Counted from the first letter of the stretch, positions 12,262-24,912 are shown. The stretch is 64,000 nt of DNA from Ctenosaura bakeri (GCA_948474755.1 CAOLHI010000564.1:496001-560000); one strand, 5' to 3'. Numbers and translations: made by a program. Notes: generated by a model from the letters alone, not told the origin.

Positions 12262-12510
12262 GTAAAGCCAAAGGCTTTCACGACCAGAATTCATACGTTG
12301 TTGTGAGTTTTCTGGGCTTTGAGGTCATGTTCTATTAGTATTTTCTCCTGACATTTCACCTGCATCTGTGGCTGACATCTTCAGAAGATCTGTCTCACTT
12401 CCATGCCACCAGATCCTCTGAAGATGCCAGCCATAGATGCAGGTGAAATATCAGGAGAAAATACTAATAGAACACGGCCTCAAAGCCCGGAAAACGCACA
12501 ACAGCCTATA
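12262..12510. repeat. Dispersed palindromic element with 93-bp arms
   Basis: The left arm (12300-12392) and right arm (12410-12502) are reverse complements with 8 mismatches over 93 bp, separated by a 17-nt loop. Shared words include CTATTAGTATTTTCTCCTGA, TTTCACCTGCATCT and GGGCTTTGAGG. The flank AAGCCAAAGGCTTTCACGAC is also typical of this lizard repeat. Seven of the eight differences are transitions, so the RNA form would be an almost continuous duplex with G-U pairs. The family name is unknown to me; probably a foldback DNA transposon. Confidence 0.88.
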
Positions 12511-13689
12511 GTTTACAGATGACTCTAGCTTTCTGCTTTTATATGAGTGAGCCTCAGGTTCATAATATGACATATGCATGTAATTCACATGATTGGTGTT
12601 ATTCACATAACCATTTGAAGGAGAAGACCCCCGTTCACAATCAGGGTCAACATGCAGTGAGGATGCTACGAGAACTTTTTTCTCTACACCTCTAAGCTGA
12701 ATGTGAACCCTTAAAGACATTGTGCAAAGATGGATCAGTAAGTCTAAAATCTTGAGACATCCTCGCTAGGGTGGAAGTACTACAAAAAGTAAAGGTGATC
12801 TACATATGACTAAGAAAGTCTAGCATTTCATGACATGTCAATTTCTGAACAGCTTCTGAGAACCATTAGCCAACATGGTTATTCTATGCTTCAGAAAGCT
12901 TACAAAATGTTTAAAGCGTAAGAGTTACTGTTTCAGAGTTCATTCTAATACCTGGCATCTTTGTACTGAATCCCAGAACTATTTAGAGGGCCATAAAAAC
13001 CATTAACCCCTTGGTGCTATTATTACTACTATTAAGACTAACGATAATGCAACTACTTGCATGAGAAGAGTGCTATCCCAGAGCAGTATTTATAAAGCCA
13101 TCTGATATGGGAAAACAGTAACGGTTCTCCTTCCAAAATCCCAGGGATCAACACCACATTTATGTCCATTGGCTACAACTGTTTCTTGCTTTCCTGGAAA
13201 CTCACCATGAACAGTCAACCAATAGCTTGTGAACCAGCACTGGTCTATGGACCACCACTGCACTGCTAGAGAGCAGTTCTGTGTAAAACGTGATGTAACC
13301 ACGGATAAGATAAACACATATCGCTTCACGACATCGTATTAGTGAACCAGCCCCCTGATAGCCAACCCCTGATAGCCAAATGTATGCTTATTCCTATCTT
13401 TGCCAGATCTTTGGGATAAATGACAGAAGGAAACTGCTGCATAGCTGCCTTTAAGTTACAATATTAGAGAGATGGGTCAATAGAATAGCCCCATTAGGCT
13501 GTTCTTATTCTTAACATGGTTTGGCATAGCTATAAAATTTGTATTTTATTTCATGGAAAATGTGTAAAGCCAATAGTAGGAGATTCCTCTCCCTCCACCC
13601 CCCACTCCAATTTTAGAGGCTTGTGGCTACTTCTTGAGATGGATATAGAATCAAAGCAACTGCTAAAGAGCCTCTGTAATTTTACATAG

Positions 13690-13975
13690 TACACGGGGAA
13701 AGCAAGAAGGAAAAAGCACAGCGCTGCCCCTTAAAATAAGAGCCATTTAAACTGCTTGTCAGTTGTCAGCTTGACAAGGCCACTTGAATATATTCGGGTG
13801 TATTTGCATAAACGCTCACGGTGAGTTCACCATGGCTGCTAGCGCTAATGGTACATAAAGTAATTTAGTCACTTCTCTTAGGCATCCTGTCACAGTGATG
13901 AGCACCTCCTCTTTGCCTTGTTGCATATTAGATCATTAGATAATAAAGTGTTAGAGCATGCAAACCGGCAGGGTC
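13690..13975. promoter_or_regulatory. Candidate conserved noncoding block D
   Basis: This complex, repeat-free sequence contains GCTTGACAAGGCCACTTGAA, TATTTGCATAAACG (octamer/POU-like), TGCTAGCGCTAATGG, AAAGTAATTTAGTCAC and ATTAGATCATTAGATAATAA. No ORF explains it. It has the look of a developmental enhancer; conservation is untested. Confidence 0.38.
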
Positions 13976-14249
13976 TCCAGCACTACAATTTTGAGGCTAC
14001 TGCATTATGATATGGAACAGGAAAAGAGAAACCAATTGTGCAATTGGCTTTAAATTCAAATATACAGTATACAACTCCAGTCTGGATAATTACTTTGGAG
14101 CAATCACTTTGGATGTTTTTGTAGAGAAATTATGCCAGAACTGTGCAGAATTTCACCCATGCTGTCTTATTTAGCATAGTTTATTCTATGATGGAAACAC
14201 AAGATTTGGGCTGGCTGTATACATGACAGATGAAAACTAATGTATTTAT

Positions 14250-14345
14250 GGTACAGAGGGCTGAAAAAACTTTGGCTGTCCAGATGTTTTTGAATACAAC
14301 TCTCTGCAGCCCTTGACATCATGATCAATAGTAGACAACTCTGGG
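14250..14345 (+). repeat. Old dispersed repeat (CCAGATGTTTTTGAATACAAC type)
   Basis: GGCTGTCCAGATGTTTTTGA followed by ACAACTCTCTGCAGCCC resembles the very common 'CCAGATGTTG...ACTACAACTCCCA' reptile repeat. Further probable copies are at 14700-14830, 36515-36620 and 59985-60075. It is degraded. Confidence 0.45.
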
Positions 14346-14694
14346 AAGGTCTCCCCACTGCCCCATTAATAGCTGAACTTCACACACTGTATTGCCAATT
14401 TACCTATTTCCACAAAATTGATCCCTACTGCTCCTTTTGTCATGTTCTTTCCTTGCCCCTAACTAGAGTCGCAGACTATTTAGAGCAAATTTGCACACTG
14501 GAGTATTGGAACTAAGTGTACCGTAGTCTGCTCTAGATTGTTCACTTGGTTTTCACATGCCACCTAAAGAAGAAGGCTTTTTTAGACTTATCACAATTAT
14601 ATCCAGTACTACTACTTCTCTGCAGGGGCTGGAGAGACAGTCAAATTTGATCCATATGGTCAAATGCTATAGGTGATTTCACCCACTGCATGTA

Positions 14695-14840
14695 TATAAC
14701 ACCCCTCTGCAATTGGTGCCCTCCAGATGTTTGGAATTCCGCTCCCATCAGTGCACATCATTGGGGGATGATGGAAATTATATGGATTTGTGGATAATGG
14801 AAATTATATGGAATCACATATAGAGGGCATTGTTCAGGAG
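14695..14840 (+). repeat. Old dispersed repeat with duplicated interior
   Basis: TGCCCTCCAGATGTTTGGAA and CTCCCATCAGTGCACATC are followed by GGGGGATGATGGAAATTATA. The unit GGAAATTATATGGA then recurs about 31 bp later, and GGGCATTGTTCAGGAG closes the element. Same type as the 14250 copy. Confidence 0.45.
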
Positions 14841-15762
14841 GAATGTTTTACATCTTTTATTGTCTCAGCTAGGAGTTGGCAGTCACCCTAGGTCATGAGG
14901 AAAAGACATTCTGAATGCATAGATTATTATTACTACCTCATCTTTCCCAGAACAGGTTCTGAGCTTTGGTGAATCCTGGCTCAAATTAATTCACAACATA
15001 TCCTTCCCATAAATTGTGGCATTATAGTCCTGGAAGCTGACTCTAAACATTCTCAGGGTCTTTCATTTTTTTTTGTAAGGTATATTGAAGACAGCCATCA
15101 TAAGGACATTTTTTTTAGGGATTTGGTTCTAGAAAAGAACAAATTCCCCATTCCAGTATTCCCACGGTTACCAAATGAAAATATCTGCTTAAATATTTCT
15201 GGGAGCTATGAACCGAATAGTCAACAGGGATACAATCAAAGGACATATTGCATCACAGCAAGGTATCACTGCAGGTAACAACTATGGTGCACATTCTCAA
15301 AATATTACTGAAGGAAGTTAACTGCATCAGGCTTACAACAACCCTTAAAATCACTTTACAGATATGCAACTTAAACACAGTTTTCTAAAAAATATAAAAG
15401 CAAAGTGGTGCATCACATATATAAGATTTTACGGTAAACAGGTCTACATACTTGCTATACATATACGTGTAGAGATACAGGGGGAATACACCCCACCCCT
15501 GAGGGAAAATCACTCTAGTAAGCTCAGAGTTCAAACATGCCTCCTCTTTAATTCTGAAATTAGCAGTTTTACCTTTTTAAAAAACTGCTTCATCAGCTTG
15601 ACCACTACACTTGCAACAGATTTGTGGCATGATAGAGAAAGGCTTAGGCCTAAGTCTTCAGATGTCTCATATCCACAGCACAAAGATCCTGTTTTGAGCA
15701 GAGTGGCTGGGAGGGCTACATTTTTCCTTCAAGCTCAGGGGAACATTTCATCTGACAATTCA

Positions 15763-16225
15763 GGCCTTTTCCACACCGGGCTATTAAAATGGTGCAGAGC
15801 AACCTCCAACGGAGGTCTTCTGCACCGTAGAGTGGACTGGGGTGGACTGGTGAAGTTCCATACCTCAGTCCGCTCTGGAGCGACTGGAACTGGTTGTGCA
15901 GCGTGTTTTTAAAAACCTCTTTTTAGAGGTTTTTAAAAAGCACGGTGTGCATGACTCCGTGTCGCTCCGTCACCGCGCTCCAGTGCAGATTTGCAGGTGC
16001 ACGCAAGTGCGTGCCTGCAGATCTGCCGTGGGTGGGCTTTAGGCTGGTGAGCTTCTCCGGTTGGTGGAGAGCCTTCCCCAACTGGAAGCCACCATTTTGG
16101 ACGTCAGAGCAGTGCCGAGTGCTGAGCTCGCACTGCTCCTCGTCCCGACGGACTCGCCCAGACCCACCAAAAAGCCGGTGAGTAGCAGCAGGGAGCGTTT
16201 CCCTCGCTGCGTGCAGAAAGAGCCT
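15763..16225 (+). mobile_element. Hairpin-bearing dispersed element, copy 2, with GC-rich extension
   Basis: The first ~250 bp align with copy 1 at 8439 (GGCCTTTTCCACACCGGG start). A perfect 15-bp stem TTTTTAAAAACCTCT / AGAGGTTTTTAAAAA with a 4-nt loop sits at 15906-15939, at the matching position but with different stem sequence. The extension to about 16225 is unusually CpG-rich for this window (GCTCGCACTGCTCCTCGTCC, CGACGGACTCGCCC) and ends near a donor-like GGTGAGTAG at 16170-16178. Short overlapping ORFs here have no recognised domain. It may be the 5' part of a longer DNA transposon. Confidence 0.65.
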
Positions 16226-17004
16226 CAGACCTTTATTTCATTAAACTCTATATGTGGAACCAATTCTATAATTTTGGGATGTTTTCCTTTTAAGTTCAAT
16301 TGCAGAGAAACACAGAGAAATTATATAGATAATTTTGAAACAAATCAGGAAAAATAAAGAAAAACAATTAGTTCTTGAATCTCAACACTTATTATGGTGG
16401 AACCATAATAATCATTCCATGCCATTGATTACTGTGATTTTCCCTGCTTTTACCAGTGTAACTTAAATTAGCCTCTGCAAGCTATTACTTTTGAAATATA
16501 GAAACATTTACTTGAGCAATGTATTTATTAATGAATGAGTATCACGGCAAGCTCTGTAGATGTACAAGCATGCTCTTCATTACACTGATATAAACCACGG
16601 ACAGGAACTTTCCTTTTTACTGTCTGACAAGTGGACTATAAATAGAAAACAGCTGGATAACCCCCAAACTATACATGCTTCCTGGCATATGAAATAGGTT
16701 GAATCAAATCTAGAGATAGAAGGATTGTCCAGAAAATGACATCCCGTATCATTCTGGTTCATGGCTAAAAATATTGCTAAAAATAAGTGGTAGTAGAGAA
16801 TTATAACAAAAATAGGCACCAAATTCCCCATTCCACTTATTGTTCCACTATGAGTGAATATATCTGGAAAGAACTCCATAATATCCTCTGTTTTGTTTTG
16901 TCTTTTAAAAAATAACAGTTTTCAATCCTGGATATTTCACATACAGACTATTATCATCTTGCAAGATGATACAAAGTCATAAAAGGATATTTGTATTTCC
17001 AGTA

Positions 17005-17135
17005 TGAGAGCCATTGTGGTCCAGTGATTTGAGTGTTGAACTAGGACAAGGGTTCAAATCCCCACTTAGCCATGGAAACTCACTGGGTGATCTTGGGCAA
17101 ATCATACTCTCTCAGTCTCAGAAGAAAGCACTGGT
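17005..17135 (+). mobile_element. tRNA-derived SINE, 3' truncated
   Basis: CCATTGTGGTCCAGTGATTT, GAGTGTTGAACTAGGAC, GGGTTCAAATCCCCACTTAG and CTCTCTCAGTCTCAGAAG are present. The 3' half and tail are missing; unrelated sequence follows at about 17135. Confidence 0.85.
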
Positions 17136-17236
17136 AAATACAGAGTCATTATACAAATCTGCAGAAGCACTTTTTCCAAAGAAATATCAATGTTGGTCTC
17201 ACAGGATCAAAAAGAAAATGGGGTTATCAGAAGAAG

Positions 17237-17410
17237 GTATCCAGTAGCACCTTTGAGACTCAGCGATATATTTCTGCACAAGATTTTGTGGATATTAATC
17301 CTCTTCTTCAGATGTATTAAATTAAAAATAATTAATTACCATTTCATGGATTAATATCCATAAAAACTTGTGCTGAAATATATCAATTGGTCTCAAATAT
17401 GCCACCCCAT
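17237..17410. repeat. Palindromic dispersed element, 58-bp arms
   Basis: The left arm (17244-17301, GTAGCACCTTTGAGAC ... GGATATTAATCC) and right arm (17348-17405, GGATTAATATCC ... GTCTCAAATATGCCAC) are diverged reverse complements around a 46-nt centre. The 'AGCACCTTTGAGAC...CTTCTTCAGATG' wording matches a foldback repeat widespread in reptiles. Confidence 0.75.
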
Positions 17411-17535
17411 TTTCCTTTTTATACTTTATTAGGGGGGCTTACTCCAAGGTTTGTTTACACAGTGTCTTCCCTACTGGCCATGCTGGATGTGGTATTCTGG
17501 GAGTCCTAAAATATTAACTCTTGTAAAGTTGATTA

Positions 17536-17690
17536 TATGTATCTGTGCATGTATGTGTGTGTATGTATGTATGTGTATATATACACACATACATACAGAA
17601 AGAGAGGAGACAGAGACAGATATATACGGTATATATATATATATATATTATCTACACATGCATACATACATACACACACACGCACACACT
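17536..17690. repeat. Compound TG/TATG/TA/CATA microsatellite
   Basis: GTATGTGTGTGTATGTATG, a central (AT)n run at 17630-17648, and (CATA)n/(CA)n on the other side. The outer arms are roughly complementary, so the locus can fold on itself. Confidence 0.93.
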
Positions 17691-19142
17691 GTAGTAGAGG
17701 TGGAATCCACTGTGGATTAACCAGTACATCTTACTTAAGCTCTATCATTTTGCACTAGCCAGCAGAGACATTTAGGGACTGATTCTTCTTTCCTTCCTTC
17801 CACTATTCTTTTTACCCACCCCCCTATCCATTAACATCAGTGGAAGACAAAACAATGCTAATACCAGAGTTGACTTAAATTCCCTGCATTTGTTGAGGAT
17901 GAACACTATGAAAAGGAGAGGGCTTCTGATTCTGTGGATCTCCCCCTAATTCACCTCCTTTGAGCTACTCCCAACATAACATTGCTGCCTCCTTGTCTTT
18001 TGCCAACTAAACATGTTGGTTGATCTTTCTCCCAGTGTACTGAGCATTTCTCTGGGATTGTAAATGCTGCTACACCAAAGGAGTTCTCCAATAGGGGAGC
18101 AGCATGTCACAGCATCCTAGAGCCTATCAAGAGGTCTCCTGACAGGCTGTATACTTGCCAACGTTAAATCCAAAGAATAAAATCATGCATCAAATCTGGC
18201 CTATGAAAAAAACCTAAAAAACCCTTCCATTTGGCTGCAGGTTTCCATTTCATAAAAGTAGTAACACTCATAATATTTCTTCATTTAAAATATAGTTGAA
18301 CAAGGTTGAGAAATAGTGATTTACTTAAGGCTACATTGCAAGTCTCCATTTCTGGTTTTAGCATCTTCAACCAGCTATCCTACATCCAAGTCTGAAAGTA
18401 CCCTATGTCCAAGTTTGTTAAGAGTGATGATAGGGACACGTAAACATATTTTCATAGTATTTGCTCTGCAGGTCATTCTATTGAAATCTGACCTCAGTTT
18501 TTTCTGAGTCAGCTAATGGAAACACAATCTTCAAACTGGTCATGTGAGTGAGTTCTTGCAGACATCTGAAAAACAACCTAATACTCTATCCATGAGATTC
18601 ACAGGAACAGGAAAAAAAAACTACCCCATCTCTTAACCTTGTTCTACATCTAAACCACAGTACTTCTAAACCAAGCAAACACACCTTTTGGATGATGGAC
18701 AGTATTTCTTAAAATCTTAATACTTTGTTAAATTCTCTCTCTCTCTCTTTTTAATCACAATGGTAGATTCACACAGTCGTACTTCTCATGTAATAACAGT
18801 AAATGCTTTGTGGCCATCCCCTATACCCTGCCAGAGTCAATGAGACTGGTCTTTACAAATATGTAGACTCCAGTAGCCTCATATTCTGTGAGATCAATGA
18901 AACATCAGGAATGTGAAGAGGGTCCTGTGTCTAACTGAAGAGAATCAGGCAACTCTTGTGCATATAGAACATTTTTGGATAATGGTACTGCATGGATCCT
19001 GCCCATGTGCTTTTCAAATACATAAACAATAACCATAAATTTTGTGGCAGGACCTTTCCAGCAATAAGCATATGAGCTTATCGTCACTTCATGAACTGGT
19101 TAGGTTTTCAGCTGGGCTGAAAATTCTGCACCAAAGTACTCA

Positions 19143-19478
<336 letters not shown>

Positions 19479-19960
19479 TTAAAATGAAATAAGCACAGAG
19501 TGTAATAAACCCAGAATCTTAAATAACAGCTGGGAGCTGCAGAAAATTGCACAGCTATTTCGCATAATAACTAGTGCTTAGACTGTGCGACTCTAACAAG
19601 AGGTGCTATTGATGAGTGGGTCTTTGGCATCATAGGCTTTTGATGTCATTTTAAGTCAAATTGCACAGTTTGTAGCTGTACTGCAGAACATACACTGCTA
19701 AACATCATTTTAACAAGAGTAGTGTTATTAACTTCTTTTTTAAAGAGCTTGCTGCATTTTATCCCCACATCATCCTTCACTGTGCATGCCAGAGTAGATA
19801 AAGCTGTTGTCATTACAAACAAGAATTGATTCAAAAAATAAAGAAAAACAAACATGTGGTCTGTGAAGTTGGAATGAGAACAACTGTATTCATCATGCTA
19901 TTACAGCTCTACTGCCAAAGGTGTTTGCACTTCTCCAAAATTCTCTCAAAGTTCTGTGTG

Positions 19961-19983
19961 TTTCTCTCTCTCTCTCTCTCTCA
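19961..19983. repeat. (TC)n microsatellite
   Basis: Ten or so uninterrupted TC units. Confidence 0.9.
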
Positions 19984-22539
19984 TTCTGTGTAAAAGGCAC
20001 TACAGAGCTTAAATGAATAGTGTTTTTGAAATCTAAGTAAATATTTTCTTTAACAAATAATCAAGTTGGAATTCACACACTTTGCAAATTTGTACTTATC
20101 CTAATTAATTTAAGCAACTAAAAATCAAGACAGTATTTTGCTGTAATATGTAGGACACTTGAAGTTATAAAGTCAACAGAATCAACAGAATGCAAAAATA
20201 TGGTTTGCAAATACACATCTACTCAGCTGACACATTCCACAGCAAATTTCAAACATGTTTCCAATCTGTTGCAGGACATAACATTATAACCAAATCTCAT
20301 TATGAATAGGATACAGCTTTGTTTAACTAAATGAACATAGGATTATACTTAAATAACAAGATAAATGTTTAGATAAATGTGTGTGTGATGCAGCTCTTAT
20401 GTATCCAGGTTTAAAATATGTTCACAATATATGGCTGATCTTCCATAGGATTCCTCAGCTTATGGAAATGATAACAACCTTTGCTACCTGTGAAACTCAA
20501 GTCTATCCTTTTGTTTGCTGTTTGTTTCTGATATATGGGCTGCACTGATACTGTAAGTTCTATACATAAAGTCTGAATTATATTTTTGCTCACCCTAAAC
20601 ATAAGGACACACCTCATAACTGGTCCAAGAGTCTGCCAACGTTAGGAACTTAAGCCTTAAGTTAAGGATGAGTCAAGGAGCTGACATTGTTTCCTCAGGA
20701 AACCTCTTACTCAGTAATACTGCACTACATATGGATTTTATTTTGGCACCACAAGAGTTATACAGAATCATTTCTTGAGCAAAATGATAAGAGTATTCCT
20801 TGTACCAACACTGGAGTCACATTCTATAACCAAGCCACTGTGCAGCAAAGCTTATGACTGGACTGTCAAGGCTTGTTCTAGCTGATCTATTTTAGTTTAA
20901 GAGCCTCGGTTAGCTACTGTAAACAAGTTAACAAACCCTATAAGACAGCTTCTAGTCCAAGAAGTTAACTAGATGCATTTAAATTATCAAGTTTGTTATC
21001 AACCAGTATCATAAATTTGATGCTTCTGCATTAGCTGCATTTGACTTGTAACACACTACGTCTGCCACCTTTTTGGTTAATGCCAACTAGAGGAAACCCA
21101 TTGAATCAATTGCTAAATAGTGAGTCAACACATAAGTAAATCTAATTAATTCAGTGTAATCAAGACTAACAAAAGGTTTTAGGCCTGTGGCTCAGATCCT
21201 GCATTGCAACATAGCTCCAGGTGAAGAGTTCTGCCTCCTTCCCCTTCACTGGCAGCTATCAAGCCCCTGGAGAGGCTGCTTCTGCTACTTACAATAAAGC
21301 AGCAGCTCAACTGAACCCAAGGGGTGGGGGCAACAAGGGTGTGCTCACAAATAGAGTACACCCTTCTTTTCCTTCCCCCATGAGCCTAGAGCAGCTGTAT
21401 CTTCATGGCTTAGGGGGAGGTTTGGGGATGGAGCACCAGGACAAGGGAAAGGGAGGTATAAGCAGGTAAGCAACACTTGCACACATGCATGTCACTAACA
21501 AGATGCTGGTTCATAACCAGGATTGCAGAAAGTTATCAGTGGATGATAGATGAGCCTGACTGTTAGAAGAGCATCTAGACTGTTTCCCCTAGTTTGGAAT
21601 TCTGCAGGTTAAATATGATACTCTCTCTGGTAAACAGTTTTCTAGTACCCTCAAGAATCCAAAAAATACATGTGGATCAGATGTGGTGATAGTCAGCAAT
21701 GTGGTTCAGTAATTAGAACGGCTGTCAGCTACAGCATGATGATAAGAGGAGGAAGATGTGGTTGCTGAATGGACAGTTGTCTAACACTGACAAGAACACT
21801 CATCTGCTTAGCAACAGGGCACTTACACAGCGCTTGCCACAGCACCTCCTTTCTTTTCATAACTCATGCCTAAACTTTTAAGGTTAACCTGACAAATCTT
21901 TAACCCACCTCAACCAGTCTGTGGGCAGTTCAATACAATCATTCTGAAGCCCTTTCACTCACATCTGAGTTGTTACAATCAGGGGCTGGGTTTACTGAAA
22001 TAAATGAGAATATCTTATAAAATGTCAGAGATGCTTTATTTCCCTGCTGCAATTGGGGATGGGAGGTGGAACAGTACAATCCTTCACATGTCTAATTGGA
22101 ACCACAGATAATCGGAAATAAGCATCTTTGAGTTCAATGAAATTTTCTTTCAGGTAAACATGCTGATGAACCAGAAAAATGTACCAGTGAAACTGGAGGC
22201 TGGGAGACTTTAAAAAACTGGTTTTTCTCCAATTTTGGGGGCATTTCACAGATCTTTCATTGGATCACAGCATCTCACCTGTTCTACATAGGCACTCATT
22301 CAACAAAATTCCTTCTCTACCACCAGTCACTGAAGATCCAAACCTGACTGCAAAAGTCTGTTTCCCATAACCATGTGCTTGCCTTCCAAAAATGTGGTGA
22401 AAACAATAAGAAGAAATGACCTACACTTCTCCTTATATTAAACAAGAAAGAGGGATTAAAAATTGAAACCTACTGAGATATGTTTATTCATGCGACCTCT
22501 TACAACCAAATATAATAATTGTCTGTTAATTGCAGTTTC

Positions 22540-22830
22540 AGCTCCCACCTCATGCTTCAACATGTGAAACAGCAATCAGCCAGCTCCTGTTTAATCCACC
22601 TATTATGTTGACTAATTAACTTTGCTCGACAGTTTATTTCTTCCTCCATTATCAGCCTCTGTCAGCCGCAAGCACAGTGCCGCAAAGGGGGACCTCGGCC
22701 TCTTTGATTGATCACCGATAGATTGACATGCAGATTAATTTAATTAGAATCACCTCACTTGAGAAATGAAAGACAATGGCAAGGGGGCTAATAGATCTGC
22801 TCTTATAATGAGGCAACCCTCCAGAGCCAA
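22540..22830. promoter_or_regulatory. Candidate conserved intronic enhancer E
   Basis: This is the strongest enhancer-like block in the window. It contains TTGACTAATTAACTTTGC, TCAGCCGCAAGCACAGTGCC, GGGGGACCTCGGCCTCTTTG (with LEF/TCF-like CTTTGATTGATC), ATTGATCACCGATAGATTGA, TTGACATGCAGATTAATTTA and ATTAGAATCACCTCAC. PBX/HOX-like TTGATTGAT, MEIS/TGIF-like TGACA and several TAAT cores lie within about 200 bp. No repeat, ORF or low-complexity tract is present. That it is conserved and active is inference. Confidence 0.45.
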
Positions 22831-23867
22831 GGAAGAGGATTTCTGATTTATTTTGCTGAATTCCCCAGTTGCTCCAAAAGGCTCTTGCTTTAATTGTTCT
22901 TGGTATTGAGAGGCTTTAGCCTCTCAAGAGGTGAAATGCTTTACAAGGATTGGCAAACACTGCTTCAACTCTCCAAGGAAGCTGCTACCCTCTCAAAGTT
23001 GCATGAGCAGGAAGGTTTGCTTACAAGAATTCCCTCCCATTGCTTTGGCTGGGTAAAGGGGGCAGAACTTAACAGAACTTTCCAAATAACACTTTATTAA
23101 CTCTAATAAAATTCTTTAAAACATGTTTTGTCAGATCTTGACCTACAACACTGCTTAGTCAAGCAATTCCAGCCAAGGAGTCTTTCCCCACCTGCATCAA
23201 ACTTAATAAGGCCTTCAAGGCTGTGCACATAAAATGATTTCTGCCTAGAAATGGCCTGTCAGAATGCCATTGGCTCATTTCATGGTATGTTCTAATAGGA
23301 AAAATATATTAGGTTAAAATCAGGTCAAAATTATTTGAGAAGTGTTAGAGACTAAAGGAAGCAGGTATTGTACACAAAGTTTGTTTTCCTCCCAACAGAT
23401 CAGTAAAAACTACATTCCGTAGTAACATCCTGAATGATATTACTGTTCCCATTTAATGTATTTACTATTTAAGTCCGCTTCAATCGTTCCCATAACCTCA
23501 ATGCATAGAAACAGTCCATAGACACAATCCATAAATTACACTTTCTAAGTGGTGCTTTCATCAGACTACAGAGAAGACTTTTACATTTGTTTATGACTTG
23601 GTCTGCACAACTTCAACTGACTACTAATTGGCATGTTTTCCAACAGCACAATTCTAATTGATAGTTACTGCATAAGAAATCACACTCAGTGCCAGGTAGT
23701 CCTTCAAATACAATAGTAAAATCAGGATTTCCACAATTCTGTCTATGAATCCAATAGAGATTATGCCCTGAATCTAAAAGAAATGAATCTTTTGTTTTGT
23801 TTTGAATTGAAAGAAGATACATGTACAACTGTGTGAGCAAGGTAAGCCAGCACAAGCTTTAAGATAT

Positions 23868-24297
23868 GCAGGGGAAGACTTTCTTTGTCCCACCACCTTC
23901 ACAGGCACATTGGGTGAGGACATGGCTGAGAGCACTCTCTGTGACTACCCCCAAGCTCTGGAACAAGCTTCCATGGGAAGTCTGGTTGGCCATTCCCTGC
24001 TTTCTTTCCATAGCCAGATGAAGACCTTTTTATTTGGGCAGGGTTTTTGAGTTGTAAATTGTAGAGCAGTAGTATATCTGGTATATTATATTTTAATTTA
24101 ATTTTTCTCTGTTATTTGTACTTATGTTTTAAATCTGTTTTAATTGTTTTAACCATAGTTTTTAATACACTGTGGGGTTTTGTCTTTTGTAAAATGAAAT
24201 TTTAATTTAATCTTGTTTTAACTCTTGGAAATTGTCTTGGATCCCATCCTAGAGGAAATACAGGGTATAAATCCAATAATAAATAAATAAAATAAGG
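23868..24297 (+). mobile_element. L2-like LINE 3' end
   Basis: The sequence GACTACCCCCAAGCTCTGGA, ATGGGAAGTCTGGTTGG, CAGATGAAGACCTTTTTATT and TGGGCAGGGTTTTTGAG gives, in broken frames, the end of a LINE reverse transcriptase (…MKTFLFGQGF). A long T-rich 3' UTR follows with GATCCCATCCTAGAGG and (AATA)n at the end. A second copy of similar type lies at 29870-30310. Confidence 0.7.
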
Positions 24298-24734
24298 TAA
24301 GAGTAAAGCTTGAAAATTGAAAAGTCATGAGCCATAATCTATTGAGAAGAATTTTACCATTGTCTCATTGAAACTAATTATAAATAGCAAATGAAAGGAC
24401 ACAAATATTGTCCCTGTCTAGTAAGCTAACAGAGGTAGGGATCTATCTTGCCTTGACAGGAAAAGTACAGCATCACTCAGTGAAGTTCACTAAACAAGGC
24501 TAACACTTCTTTCAATATTTTGTAAATTATTAATTCTGTATAAAAAAAAAACACAAAGAAGGGGAAAAAACACATAAGATAACAACATTAAAAATACTAG
24601 TAATTTAGTTTGCTGAGTAAACAATACTGATCAATAATATGTATAATATTCTGATTAAGATTTTTAGATTGGCCGAATGGGTTTGAAATCCTTTTTATAT
24701 ATCTTTTGGTTTTGTATAAAAGCCACCAGAAACC

Positions 24735-24912
24735 ATGCACCAGTGTGGCACAGTGGTTGGAGTATTGATCTGGGAGACAGGAAATCCAGGTCCAAGTTTT
24801 CTGTTATCTGTCACACTCATTCCGACCTCTCGGAGTTGAGATAAGGATAAAGTGGGAAGGAAAGAATCTATATATGACCTTGAACTCAATGAAACCAAGG
24901 GGAAATATAAAT
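24735..24912 (+). mobile_element. tRNA-derived SINE, second family
   Basis: GTGTGGCACAGTGGTTGGAG, ATTGATCTGGGAGACAGG and AGTTGAGATAAGGATAAAGT, ending with AAATATAAATGCC. The head resembles the other SINEs, but the body with GAGGATAAAATGG-like sequence is that of a different lizard SINE. Moderately diverged. Confidence 0.6.

Noticed and set aside
15364..15912. 182-codon plus-strand ORF
   Set aside because: Its second half lies in the dispersed hairpin element and the first half shows no domain.
21690..21730. tRNA-like start (GCAATGTGGTTCAGTAATTAG)
   Set aside because: Only an A-box-like word is present; no B box or SINE body follows.
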